Below are positions 44,192 to 52,108 of a stretch of DNA of 64,000 nucleotides, in pieces. The stretch is taken from the NCBI GenBank assembly GCA_963825595.1, contig CAWGUE010000026.1:38234-102233 (forward strand), given 5' to 3'. This DNA comes from JARFQH01 sp963825595 (GTDB lineage: Bacteria; Desulfobacterota; Desulfobacteria; Desulfobacterales; SG8-13). Position numbers and translations under genes: made by a program. The notes below the pieces were generated by a model, which saw only the letters and a program-made list of their open reading frames with translations, was not told the DNA's origin and did no database searches. Position 1 is the stretch's first letter; every line of letters starts with the position of its first letter.

Positions 44192-45769
44192 ATGTATCGA
44201 CAACTCTTTGGTTTCAGCAAGAACCCGTTCCGGCAGACCCACGATCCGGCGTACCTTTTTCTGGGCCGGCACCACGAGGAGGCCATGGCCCATTTGACCT
44301 ATGCCGTCATGAAGGGCGAGGGCTTCAGCGTCATTACCGGCGCGCCGGGTGTCGGTAAAACCACCGTCTGCAGGTCCTTTCTGGAACAGCTGGATGATGA
44401 CGTTCAGGCCGCCTATATTTGTGACGCCGGAGGCCTCAGCCCCCTGAGACTGCTGAACCACATCAATGCCGCGCTCCTAATCCCTTCAAAATTCAATAAT
44501 ATCAAGGATCTGATCGACACGCTCAACGACTTTCTCATCCAGAAAAGCCGTGCGGGACAGAAAGTGGCGCTTTTTATCGATGATGCCCACGCGCTGTCGA
44601 ACGAGGTGCTGGAGCAGGTCCGCCTGCTGTCGAACCTTGAGACCACCCGGCACAAATTGCTCCAGATCGTACTGATCGGCCGGCCTGAACTCTCGGATCG
44701 ACTGGCATCGTACGAACTCAGGCAGATCGGGCAGCGAATTTCGGTCAACTGGCACATCAACCCATTGAGCTACGAAGAGACCCTCGCTTACGTCCAGCAT
44801 CGGATTTCGGTGTCCTCCACGGGGCCGCCGGTTCGGTTCGACCCGTCCGCCGTCCGCCCTTTGTACCGCTTTACGGATGGAGTTCCGCGCCGCATCAACG
44901 CGGCTTGTGATCGCATCCTCAAAGAGGCCTATGAACGCCGGGAAAGACTCATCGACGAAAACATTGCCAAGAGCGCTCTGCAGAAACTGGCAGATCACCC
45001 GGAAGGCCGGCCGGCCGGGTTGAACTGGCGCAAAGTTCTACTGCTGGGCGGTGCGGGTTGCCTGGCGCTGACCGCGGTCCTGGCTGGCACCTATATTATC
45101 AAAAAAGGTCAGGCGGGAACAGCCACACCAAGCGTTGTCGTCAAACCAATCGCACCGCTACCGGATTCATCACCGGATTCCGCGCCGCCACCGCCGACCG
45201 ATTATGACCGCCTGCTGGGAGCCCTTTCCGGACAGGCCAAAAAGTCGTCCGAAGCGGTTGCCGGAGCGGCGTCCACCGACCCGGACGTTCCTGTTCCTCT
45301 GGTCGCAGAAGCGGAGGATGTCACTGTCGACGACACACCGCCTATATCACCGGATTCCGCGCCGCCGCAACCGGCCGATTATCCCCGCCTGCGGGGAGCC
45401 TTTTCCGGACAGGCCAAGGAGTCGCCTGAAGTGGTTACCGGAAAAGGGTCCGCCGGCCCCGACGTTCCTGTTCCCGCTGTCGCGGTAGCGGAGGATGTCA
45501 TCGTCGATGACACACCCCCGCTCCGGTTGACCCACTCGGTCCAGATCGGCGCCTTTTTGGAAGAGGCCAATGCCAGCAAACGCTCGGCGCAATTGAAAAA
45601 GAGCGGCTACCTCCCCCGCATCGTCACCGTAGCCGGCCCCGACGGCCACATTTGGTATACCGTGCGCATCGGAGACTATCCCTCGCTCGAAAGGGCTCGA
45701 CAAGAGGCCGATCGGTTCACCGCTTCGGAAAACATGCCGACAGCCGTGCGACCCTATGATGCGTATTGA
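44192..45769 (+). CDS. ExeA-like AAA ATPase with C-terminal SPOR domain
   Basis: This 525-residue paralogue of the protein at 32247-33971 starts MYRQLFGFSKNPFRQTHDP. Walker A is GAPGVGKTT. Walker B is VALFIDDAHAL, with Asp where the paralogue has the catalytic Glu, so ATP hydrolysis may be slower. A membrane helix lies at about 278-297. The periplasmic part is a duplicated 59-residue Pro/Asp-rich unit followed by a SPOR domain (HSVQIGAFLEEANASKRSAQL ending RPYDAY). SPOR binds denuded peptidoglycan, so the two paralogues attach to different wall features. The ribosome-binding site is weak. Confidence 0.88.
   Translation: MYRQLFGFSKNPFRQTHDPAYLFLGRHHEEAMAHLTYAVMKGEGFSVITGAPGVGKTTVCRSFLEQLDDDVQAAYICDAGGLSPLRLLNHINAALLIPSKFNNIKDLIDTLNDFLIQKSRAGQKVALFIDDAHALSNEVLEQVRLLSNLETTRHKLLQIVLIGRPELSDRLASYELRQIGQRISVNWHINPLSYEETLAYVQHRISVSSTGPPVRFDPSAVRPLYRFTDGVPRRINAACDRILKEAYERRERLIDENIAKSALQKLADHPEGRPAGLNWRKVLLLGGAGCLALTAVLAGTYIIKKGQAGTATPSVVVKPIAPLPDSSPDSAPPPPTDYDRLLGALSGQAKKSSEAVAGAASTDPDVPVPLVAEAEDVTVDDTPPISPDSAPPQPADYPRLRGAFSGQAKESPEVVTGKGSAGPDVPVPAVAVAEDVIVDDTPPLRLTHSVQIGAFLEEANASKRSAQLKKSGYLPRIVTVAGPDGHIWYTVRIGDYPSLERARQEADRFTASENMPTAVRPYDAY
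45173..45520 (+). repeat. Tandem 177-bp repeat inside the SPOR-type ExeA gene
   Basis: Two in-frame units start at 45173 and 45350 (CCGGATTCCGCGCCGCC) and encode PDSAPPxPxDYxRLxGAxSG plus QAKxSxEVV and DVPVP blocks. The nucleotide similarity is high, so the duplication is recent. It lengthens the periplasmic linker by 59 residues. Confidence 0.75.
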
Positions 45770-46694
45770 TATCGATATGGATGATTTCGACGTTCTGGTT
45801 ATCGGGCGCAGTTGCCTGGATACTATTGCCGTTCTGAACCGATTCCCGCAAGAAAATCAGAAGGCCCCGCTCGAATTCCGGCTCACCGAAGGCGGAGGCC
45901 AGGGTGGGACGGCCGCCTGCTGCATCACCCGTCTGGGCGGCCGGGTCGTTTACATCGGGACGCTGGGGAACGATACGGAGGGTCGTTTTTGCCGGCAGCG
46001 GCTGCAGGATTTCGGCGTCGACACGCAGCGGGTCGAGATGGTTACCGGTGGACGGACGCCTGTCGCCTACGTCTTTGTTTCCAAACCCAGCGGCCGCCGG
46101 ACAATCATCTACGAACCCAGCGGGCTGCCGCCGGTCGTCCTCTCACCCGAACTGCAGGATTTGATTTGCAAAGCGCCGGTGGTCCTCCTCGATCCGGAAG
46201 TGACCTATCTGGGGCCGGAGCTGGGTCGGCTGAAAACCGACGGTCCCCTGATCGTCTATGATGCCGAACGCTGGCGGGCCGGCTTGCCGGACATCATGGC
46301 GCTGGCCGACTATTTTATCCCGTGCGAGGATTTTTTGGATTCGCCGCAGCTCGGTTTCGGCGGGATGTCTTTCGAGGAAAAATTGACCGCCCTAAACGCA
46401 CGGGTCAAAGGGCACTTGATCATTACCCGGGGAGAAGGCGGCGCCTGTTATTTATCCGGTGATGACCTCCGGCATGTGCCCGTGCCGGTATCGGCCGCAG
46501 CTGCCGCCGTCGATACAACCGGCGCCGGCGATAATTTTCATGCCGCTTTCGCCCTGGCTGTCAGCCGGGGGTTGGGGCTGCACCGCGCGGTGCGTTTCTC
46601 CGTTGCGGTGGCATCGCTTTCGTGCCGAGACTACGGAGGCCGCAATGGTGTGCCCAGCTGGAAGGAAGCCATCGCGCTGGCAGCGCAAATATGA
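45756..46694 (+). CDS. PfkB family carbohydrate kinase
   Basis: This is a 312-residue ribokinase-fold kinase. The N-terminal DVLVIGRSCLDTIAVL, the glycine-rich GGGQGGTAACCITRLGG near 47-63 and the catalytic DTTGAGDNF with Asp259 are all present. The natural substrate (a sugar or a nucleoside) is not evident. The start overlaps the end of the ExeA-like gene by 14 bases. An ATG at 45777, next to DDFDVLVIG, is also possible. It is convergent with surE, with an inverted-repeat element between. Confidence 0.87.
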   Translation: MMRIDIDMDDFDVLVIGRSCLDTIAVLNRFPQENQKAPLEFRLTEGGGQGGTAACCITRLGGRVVYIGTLGNDTEGRFCRQRLQDFGVDTQRVEMVTGGRTPVAYVFVSKPSGRRTIIYEPSGLPPVVLSPELQDLICKAPVVLLDPEVTYLGPELGRLKTDGPLIVYDAERWRAGLPDIMALADYFIPCEDFLDSPQLGFGGMSFEEKLTALNARVKGHLIITRGEGGACYLSGDDLRHVPVPVSAAAAAVDTTGAGDNFHAAFALAVSRGLGLHRAVRFSVAVASLSCRDYGGRNGVPSWKEAIALAAQI

Positions 46695-46766
46695 TCCCTT
46701 CATCCAATGGATCGGCCGGCATGGTCCCCATCCGGATATTTCGCCCTTGATAAGATTAAACCTAAA

Positions 46767-46912
46767 TTGAGCGAATTTTGACTCGCGCTGCACCCATCCA
46801 TTGCCCATCAAGGGCCTGTGCCAATCCTCGACATAGCCATGGGTAGCCTGCGGTTGGCGCAGGCCCTTGATGAACAAGATCTCAGCACATCGCTTCCTCA
46901 AAAATCGCTCAA
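46767..46912. repeat. 146-bp palindromic element with nested inverted repeats
   Basis: TTGAGCGAATTTTGA at 46767-46781 and TCAAAAATCGCTCAA at 46898-46912 are inverted with one mismatch. Inside them, ATCAAGGGCCTGTGCC at 46807 pairs with GGCGCAGGCCCTTGAT ending at 46871 (an 18-19-bp arm with one G-T pair). It lies between the convergent pfkB-family and surE genes and could act as a terminator for both. Its nested structure is that of a small mobile palindrome. Confidence 0.55.
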
Positions 46913-46937
46913 CTGAGGTTACAGTAAAATTTCCGGT

Positions 46938-47621
46938 CTACAGTGATAGTCGGGAAATCGATGCTTTTCCGCCGAAGCACACGGCCACGTCGCAGTCCGG
47001 GTCCCGGGGTCTTTCGTGGATTGTGCCGGAGTAGGAATACAGATCACCCTCCCGAGTGTAGGTATAGCGGTGGGGATTGGCGTCGGGATCGCAGAAACGG
47101 TGACTGATGCGGGCGTTACGATCGATGGGGTGCGGTAGGTTGACATTCCAATAGCAACCGTTGGGCAGACGCCGATCGAGAAGCATCCCCATGATCTCGC
47201 CGGCGCAGCGCCCGGTTATACCCCAGTCGATGCGGCAGTCCCGGGCGATGTATTGCGAAACCGCCATGGCTCGGTAACCCAGAATAGCGGCCTCCCGCGC
47301 CGCGGCTACCGTTCCCGACTGATAGATGTCCGACCCGAGGTTGGCGCCGGGGTTGATTCCGGCAATAACCCAATCCGTATCCGGTGCGATCATTTTGAGG
47401 GCCAACCGGACGCAGTCGGCCGGCGTACCGCCGACACTGTAGCGGTTCGCGGCCCGGCGTCTTACCGTGATGGGCGCATGGGTCGTCACCTGGTGACCGA
47501 CGCCTGATTGGGCCGTTTCCGGAGCCAAGATCACCGGATCGGCAAACGCCTGAGCGACTGCCGCCAGCGCGCCGAGACCCGGTGCGTCGAAGCCGTCATC
47601 GTTTGTCAGCACGATTTTCAC
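46938..47621 (-). CDS. surE: 5'/3'-nucleotidase SurE
   Basis: This 227-residue stationary-phase survival protein hydrolyses nucleoside monophosphates and short polyphosphate. The metal ligands are conserved: Asp8 and Asp9 (TNDDG), Ser39 (ETAQSGVG) and Asn90 (GINPGANLGSD). QSGTVAAAREAAILG is also typical. The GTG at 47621 overlaps the glycosyltransferase stop as GTGA. In E. coli surE neighbours pcm and rpoS. Here it ends a three-gene unit with a glycosyltransferase. Confidence 0.93.
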   Translation of the reverse strand: MKIVLTNDDGFDAPGLGALAAVAQAFADPVILAPETAQSGVGHQVTTHAPITVRRRAANRYSVGGTPADCVRLALKMIAPDTDWVIAGINPGANLGSDIYQSGTVAAAREAAILGYRAMAVSQYIARDCRIDWGITGRCAGEIMGMLLDRRLPNGCYWNVNLPHPIDRNARISHRFCDPDANPHRYTYTREGDLYSYSGTIHERPRDPDCDVAVCFGGKASISRLSL

Positions 47622-48766
47622 TGTCTTTCACCTCTCCCGGTTTCATTTCGCGTCGTGTCGGTGTCTAACACATGGCCGATGTAAGCCGCGATCTCTTCTG
47701 AACCGTTTCTCACGCACCGGTGGCGACGGCGCATGGATAGCAGATGCGGAAGTCTTTCCACCCAGCGGCCCGAAATGAAATCTTCTTCCCCAAAAGCGAC
47801 ACTGTCCATTTTTTTACGGATAAAGTCGACCAGACCTGGAGATTCCGGATAGCGCTCGCGCGCCACATAGCCGAAAGGCACACCGGCCGCATACACCTCT
47901 GCTATGGTGCTGTAACCAGCCTTGCCGATGACGACGTCACTGGCATTGACCAGATCGGGATGGAAAAAGTCCGAGTGGTGCGGCAGAAGGATCATGTTGT
48001 CCCGGAATTCCGGGGAACGGCTGCTGCCCGGCAGAATGAAGGTCGCATCCAGATACGATGACAGGCAGCCAAGAAACCGGTAGTGCCCGGGGATTCCGCC
48101 AGTGGTTATCAGAACGGTTTTCTGCGACATCGGTATGCGCAGCCGCCGCCGGATTTCCGCCTTTTTGGATCTGAAGCTGCGGCTGACCGGCCCCACGGTC
48201 AGATCGGCATTTCCCCGGAAACACACCGGCTCGGTCTGAATGTGATGGTCAGCGCCGGCAAACATCTGGCGGAGGTAGTCGATGTGTATTTCCATCGCCG
48301 CCGCCATCGACGGGTACCCGCCGTAAATACGGTCCCAAGTGAAATTTTCGATCAGCACCGTCGGCACTCCGCTGACTCGTCCGACGGCGATACCCAACGG
48401 GGCGATATCGCACAGGATCAAATCGCACCGGTTCCGAGTCACCGTCCGGGACAGATCCGAAACCAGCGTCGGATCGAAGGGCATAAAAGCGTTCAGGCTC
48501 GCAAGGGTGCGGTCCAGGTCTTCCGCGAAGGCCGACTTTTGGATCAGGCCGATATCGGTCGTCACCGGATAGCGGGTGTAGGATACCGAAAGAGAGTCCT
48601 CGAAAAACTGATGCGGAACTGTCGTGAAAATGTCGAAGTGACAGGACGGGCGGTGGTTCCCCAGAGCCTCCATGACTGCGGCGGCACGGGCGGCGTGTCC
48701 GAAACCGTGGGGGGAGATAAAGCAGGCGATTCTGTCGTGCTGCGCCGGTCGACGACCCGCATTCAT
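47618..48766 (-). CDS. GT-B glycosyltransferase-like protein
   Basis: This is a 382-residue protein of the MGT/MurG-like GT-B fold. The N-terminal IACFISPHGFGHAARAAAVM recalls the acceptor loop of GT-B enzymes, VLITTGGIPGHYRF opens the second domain, and VIGKAGYSTIAEVYAAGVP is the nucleotide-sugar binding signature (GxxT/SxxE). The donor and acceptor are unknown. Similar proteins occur as the N-terminal domain of plant arabinokinases. ATGA overlap with the small protein upstream and GTGA overlap with surE make a tight three-gene operon. Confidence 0.83.
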   Translation of the reverse strand: MNAGRRPAQHDRIACFISPHGFGHAARAAAVMEALGNHRPSCHFDIFTTVPHQFFEDSLSVSYTRYPVTTDIGLIQKSAFAEDLDRTLASLNAFMPFDPTLVSDLSRTVTRNRCDLILCDIAPLGIAVGRVSGVPTVLIENFTWDRIYGGYPSMAAAMEIHIDYLRQMFAGADHHIQTEPVCFRGNADLTVGPVSRSFRSKKAEIRRRLRIPMSQKTVLITTGGIPGHYRFLGCLSSYLDATFILPGSSRSPEFRDNMILLPHHSDFFHPDLVNASDVVIGKAGYSTIAEVYAAGVPFGYVARERYPESPGLVDFIRKKMDSVAFGEEDFISGRWVERLPHLLSMRRRHRCVRNGSEEIAAYIGHVLDTDTTRNETGRGERQ

Positions 48767-49053
48767 TGCAGCGCTGCCGGTGCGAATATCTTTTCGAACC
48801 AGCAAGGGGGTTTGGCCCCTGGGGTATCCAAACCTTCAGCTTCCAAACAGGCGACGGCCATCTGAAAAGTGTGGTAGTCCATGTCGCAACCGTCCCAGCC
48901 CAGGTAACGGAGACGCTGGTTGACCTGGTCGAGGTTCATCCCGGGGCTGTAGAGGATGGCGCCCGCCAGGCTTCTGATGAAACCGGGAATATTGCGGGCA
49001 TCGATTCCCTGCTCTTCCAGGCGGTGAAACAATATCTGCTTAAGCGGCTGCAT
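48763..49053 (-). CDS. Small conserved-looking protein of unknown function
   Basis: This 96-residue soluble protein begins MQPLKQILFHRLEEQGIDAR and includes VNQRLRYLGWDGCDMDYHTF and AVACLEAEGLDTPG. GGAGGAG precedes the ATG at 49053, and its stop overlaps the glycosyltransferase start by four bases, so it is certainly translated with that gene. No family is recognised. The coupling suggests a helper role for the glycosyltransferase, which is inference. Confidence 0.7.
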   Translation of the reverse strand: MQPLKQILFHRLEEQGIDARNIPGFIRSLAGAILYSPGMNLDQVNQRLRYLGWDGCDMDYHTFQMAVACLEAEGLDTPGAKPPCWFEKIFAPAALQ

Positions 49054-49229
49054 CGGGCTCCTCCCATGATGAATTGTTCACGATAACTGTTGAAGGATAT
49101 CAGGCTCATATGGTGTGGTCAAGAAAAATATACCACTATATGTAGTGGGAATTTCCGATATCTCCATCGGAGTAGCATATGGGATCGCGTCGGCCCCAGG
49201 TAACCTGCCGGCGTGCCGACAGGCGCCTG

Positions 49230-49784
49230 TCATTGCATTTTTTCACTGTACACCGAAAGCATAAAAAGGGTCGCAAGGGGCTGGGTAAAAAGGGACCCGA
49301 CAAAAAAGGATGACCCAATCGCCAGAATCCCAAGGTAGATGGCAACCGTGATCAGATGGCCGACAAAGCCGCCGCCGCCGACCCCCATGGCGTATGATGT
49401 CTTGACCGCCTCCGTCAAGAGAAGTCGCCGGTCGGTCATCAACGGCAGCATGTACAGGCAGGCAAAGGTGATGAGAATGGCTATCAGAAATCCGGGCAAC
49501 ACAACGAAAATGATCCCGATGACAATCGCCAAGACCACCATGATCGAAAAACCGATCAAGGGCAGAAAGAGGCTGAACTCGGAAAAAAGGTCCCTGATGT
49601 TTGGATCCCGCCCTTCTCGCATCATCCGCAGCAAGGACTGGGTGTAACCGGCAAGGGTCACGGGAGCCAGGATACCGAGAGACAAGAACCAGATGCAGAA
49701 CATCGCCAGGGTAATCAAGATCAGCGGCTTGATAAACTCCAGGGTCAGATCCCAGGCGTTTTCGAGATGGGTTTTGAAATCCAC
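49230..49784 (-). CDS. Polytopic membrane protein of the DUF975/GDPD-membrane-domain type
   Basis: This is a 184-residue inner-membrane protein with about five helices (LILITLAMFCIWFLSLGI, LIGFSIMVVLAIVIGIIFVV, GFLIAILITFACLYMLPLM, FVGHLITVAIYLGILAIGSS, GSLFTQPLATLFML). SLLRMMREGRDPNIRDLFSEF is a typical cytoplasmic loop of this group. The GTG at 49784 follows GGAGG by five bases. A strong promoter lies about 130 bases upstream. The function is unknown. Confidence 0.78.
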   Translation of the reverse strand: MDFKTHLENAWDLTLEFIKPLILITLAMFCIWFLSLGILAPVTLAGYTQSLLRMMREGRDPNIRDLFSEFSLFLPLIGFSIMVVLAIVIGIIFVVLPGFLIAILITFACLYMLPLMTDRRLLLTEAVKTSYAMGVGGGGFVGHLITVAIYLGILAIGSSFFVGSLFTQPLATLFMLSVYSEKMQ

Positions 49785-49909
49785 GCCGGCCTCCGTTCAG
49801 CCTAATAGGCTTTTGTGTGTATCTGCAGCTATATTTGCGCCCCCTGCCCGCCAGGGCCGGTTGGCCACTGCATGGGCCCGGGTTTTCACCAAAACAGATT
49901 GGGGGACAA

Positions 49910-49938
49910 TTTATATTGGAATATTGAATAGTTGTCAA
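49910..49938 (-). promoter_or_regulatory. Strong sigma-70-type promoter for the membrane-protein gene
   Basis: On the minus strand, TTGACA (49938-49933), a 17-base spacer and TATAAA (49915-49910). The -35 is perfect and the -10 matches 5 of 6. It is about 125 bases upstream of the GTG at 49784. Confidence 0.7.
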
Positions 49939-50120
49939 GCGGATCCCATCCATCCCCTGCCGTGCTCCATCGGGTCGGACCCCGACGCATCGTCCAATCA
50001 GGTTGGAAACCGGGACATTCCTGTACCAAAACGATGTCCTCGACTGCCGGACGACCGGGGGAGCCGGTCGAGATCTGCCTGCGCCCCGTGGGTAAATGCC
50101 ATCGATGCAGGGATACTAAT

Positions 50121-50314
50121 TAGTGCCCATACGCGAGTCGTTAAAGGCATTACAGAGTGTCCGATTCATAAATGAGCATTTTTTTCGTTGGGCAAGGCCG
50201 CACAAAGGTTTGCGGCGAGGCGCACTTATCGTACGCCGCAGCCGGAAACCTGCGGATAATCCCGCCATAGGCGGGACCCAGCGGAAAAAATGGCTCATTT
50301 ATGGATGGACACTA
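50121..50314. mobile_element. Dispersed inverted-repeat element, copy C (194 bp)
   Basis: It has the same ends as copy A (TAGTGCCCAT left, GGATGGACACTA right), the CATAAATG/CATTTATG and CGTTGGG/CCCAGCG pairings, and the central GGCGCAC/GTACGCC hairpin. Flanking direct repeats are CTAATTA. It also carries GTTAAAGGCATTACAGAGTG, shared with the solo end D and absent from A and B. A promoter TTGACA starts eight bases beyond its right end. Confidence 0.8.
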
Positions 50315-50321
50315 ATTAGTA

Positions 50322-50349
50322 TTGACACCCCCCCAAGAATTGTTAGTAT
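50322..50349 (+). promoter_or_regulatory. Promoter candidate for lnt, directly beside element C
   Basis: TTGACA at 50322-50327, a 16-base spacer and TAGTAT at 50344-50349 (4 of 6). It lies about 75 bases upstream of the lnt ATG and seven bases after the repeat ends. Confidence 0.6.
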
Positions 50350-50388
50350 GCAGCATCGTTTCAAGATAAATTCAATTTCCGTTCACAC

Positions 50389-50412
50389 GCCCCCTGAAAG
50401 GGGGTTTTTTAC
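50389..50412 (+). terminator. Intrinsic-terminator hairpin in the lnt leader
   Basis: CCCCCT-GAA-AGGGGG is followed by TTTTTT. It lies between the promoter and the lnt start, so it either ends a short leader RNA (attenuator) or isolates lnt from upstream transcription. Confidence 0.6.
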
Positions 50413-50424
50413 AGTCCTGGTAAC

Positions 50425-52083
50425 ATGAGCTTCCAGCCGCCCGAAAATTCGCCCGTCAGCGATGGGTCGAATCCCAACGCACGACCCCATCCACCATTGG
50501 CCACACAACCGCCCATTTCCGCCCGCATCCGCCTTGGCCTGGCCGCCGGCAGCGGTCTTCTGCTCACGGGCGCGTTCCCGAATATCGATGTCGGCTGGTT
50601 GGCGTGGATCGCTATCGTGCCTTTATTGACAGCTGTTCGCAACGTCCACTGGAAAAGAGGTTTCGGACTCGGATTTCTGGCCGGCATGGTTCACTACCTC
50701 TCGTTGATTTACTGGGTGGCCTACACCATGCGAACCTACGGACACCTTCCCTGGCCGGTGTGCATTTCGATTTTGGTGCTGCTGGCCGCCTATCTTGCAC
50801 TCTTCTTCGGCGCGCTGACCGCCTTTGTCTGCATTCTGAAGCCGAAGCCGGCCGCCGCGCTCGTTGCGGTGCCTGTCACGTGGGTGGCACTGGAATATCT
50901 TCGCTCGTTCTTCCTGAGCGGATTTCCGTGGGAACTCCTCGGATACTCCCAGTACAAGGTGTTGCATCTCATTCAGATTTCAGATATTCTGGGTCCGTAT
51001 GGCATTTCTTTTCTCATCCTGTTCATCAACACGGCCCTTTTTTTTCTGCTGCTTCGCATCCTGAAACGCGACTGGCACGGTGACTGGATATCGGGACGGC
51101 TTGCGGCCGTCGCCGTTACCATCGGGGTTTTTCTCACGGGTGCTGCCTGGTACTACGGAGACAGGCGCCTGGCGGATATAGACCAATTGAATCAAACCGC
51201 GCCGTCAATTCGGGCGGCTGTCGTCCAGGGTAACATTGAGCAGGCGCTCAAGTGGAATCCGGCTTTCCAGGAAGCCACGATCGACAAGTACTTGAAGTTG
51301 TCGCAAGGAGTCCGTGACGTCCGGCCGGATCTCGTCGTGTGGCCGGAAACGGCACTGCCGTTCCATTTTTTGTATGATGTCCCCCTGACCGACAGGGTTC
51401 GGGGCGGCATCCGTCAGAACGGAACCTATTTTCTCGTCGGCAGCCCGTCTTTCGACCGGGGCGCACAACGGGTCGATTACTATAACAGTGCCTACTTGAT
51501 CGACCCGCAGGGGAACGCCCTGGGAAAATACGACAAAACGCACCTGGTCCCTTTTGGTGAATACGTTCCCCTGAAAAAATGGCTGCCTTTCTTAGGGAAG
51601 TTGGTGGCTCAGGTCGGTGACTTCAGCCGGGGAAATACCGGCGACACCATTGCCTGGCATAACGGAAAACTGGCTGTGTTCATCTGCTATGAAGCGATTT
51701 TTCCGTATATCACGCGGGCCATGGTCGCAAACGGTGCAAACCTGCTCGTCAATATAACCAACGATGCCTGGTACGGACGCAGCAGCGCCCCGTATCAGCA
51801 TTTTACCATCGCCCTTTTCAGGGCGGTTGAAAACAGGCGGGCCCTGATCCGTGCGGCCAACACCGGGATCAGCGGGTTCGTCGATCCGGCCGGCCGGATC
51901 CTCGATTCGACGGCCCTGTTCGTGGATGCGGCCGTTGTCCGCAACGTACCGCTGATCTCCCGGCTCTCTTTCTACACGCGCTTCGGAGATCTATTTGCAG
52001 GCGCATGCCTGGCGGCTTTCGCGTTCACTGCGTTGGGGCATCTGATCGCACGCTTCAAGAACAGGAAGAAAAAATCATCTTAA
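50425..52083 (+). CDS. lnt: Apolipoprotein N-acyltransferase
   Basis: This inner-membrane enzyme of 552 residues adds the third acyl chain to bacterial lipoproteins. Several N-terminal helices (about 40-255) precede a nitrilase domain with the catalytic triad Glu308 (VVWPETALPF), Lys371 (GKYDKTHLVPFGEY) and Cys421 (VFICYEAIFP). The domain order and length match E. coli Lnt (512), with about 30 extra N-terminal residues. The ATG at 50425 has only a weak ribosome-binding site. A later start near residue 30 is possible. prfB follows 25 bases downstream. Confidence 0.95.
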   Translation: MSFQPPENSPVSDGSNPNARPHPPLATQPPISARIRLGLAAGSGLLLTGAFPNIDVGWLAWIAIVPLLTAVRNVHWKRGFGLGFLAGMVHYLSLIYWVAYTMRTYGHLPWPVCISILVLLAAYLALFFGALTAFVCILKPKPAAALVAVPVTWVALEYLRSFFLSGFPWELLGYSQYKVLHLIQISDILGPYGISFLILFINTALFFLLLRILKRDWHGDWISGRLAAVAVTIGVFLTGAAWYYGDRRLADIDQLNQTAPSIRAAVVQGNIEQALKWNPAFQEATIDKYLKLSQGVRDVRPDLVVWPETALPFHFLYDVPLTDRVRGGIRQNGTYFLVGSPSFDRGAQRVDYYNSAYLIDPQGNALGKYDKTHLVPFGEYVPLKKWLPFLGKLVAQVGDFSRGNTGDTIAWHNGKLAVFICYEAIFPYITRAMVANGANLLVNITNDAWYGRSSAPYQHFTIALFRAVENRRALIRAANTGISGFVDPAGRILDSTALFVDAAVVRNVPLISRLSFYTRFGDLFAGACLAAFAFTALGHLIARFKNRKKKSS

Positions 52084-52108
52084 TCTTTGTTTGGGGAGGA
52101 ACGTCACC

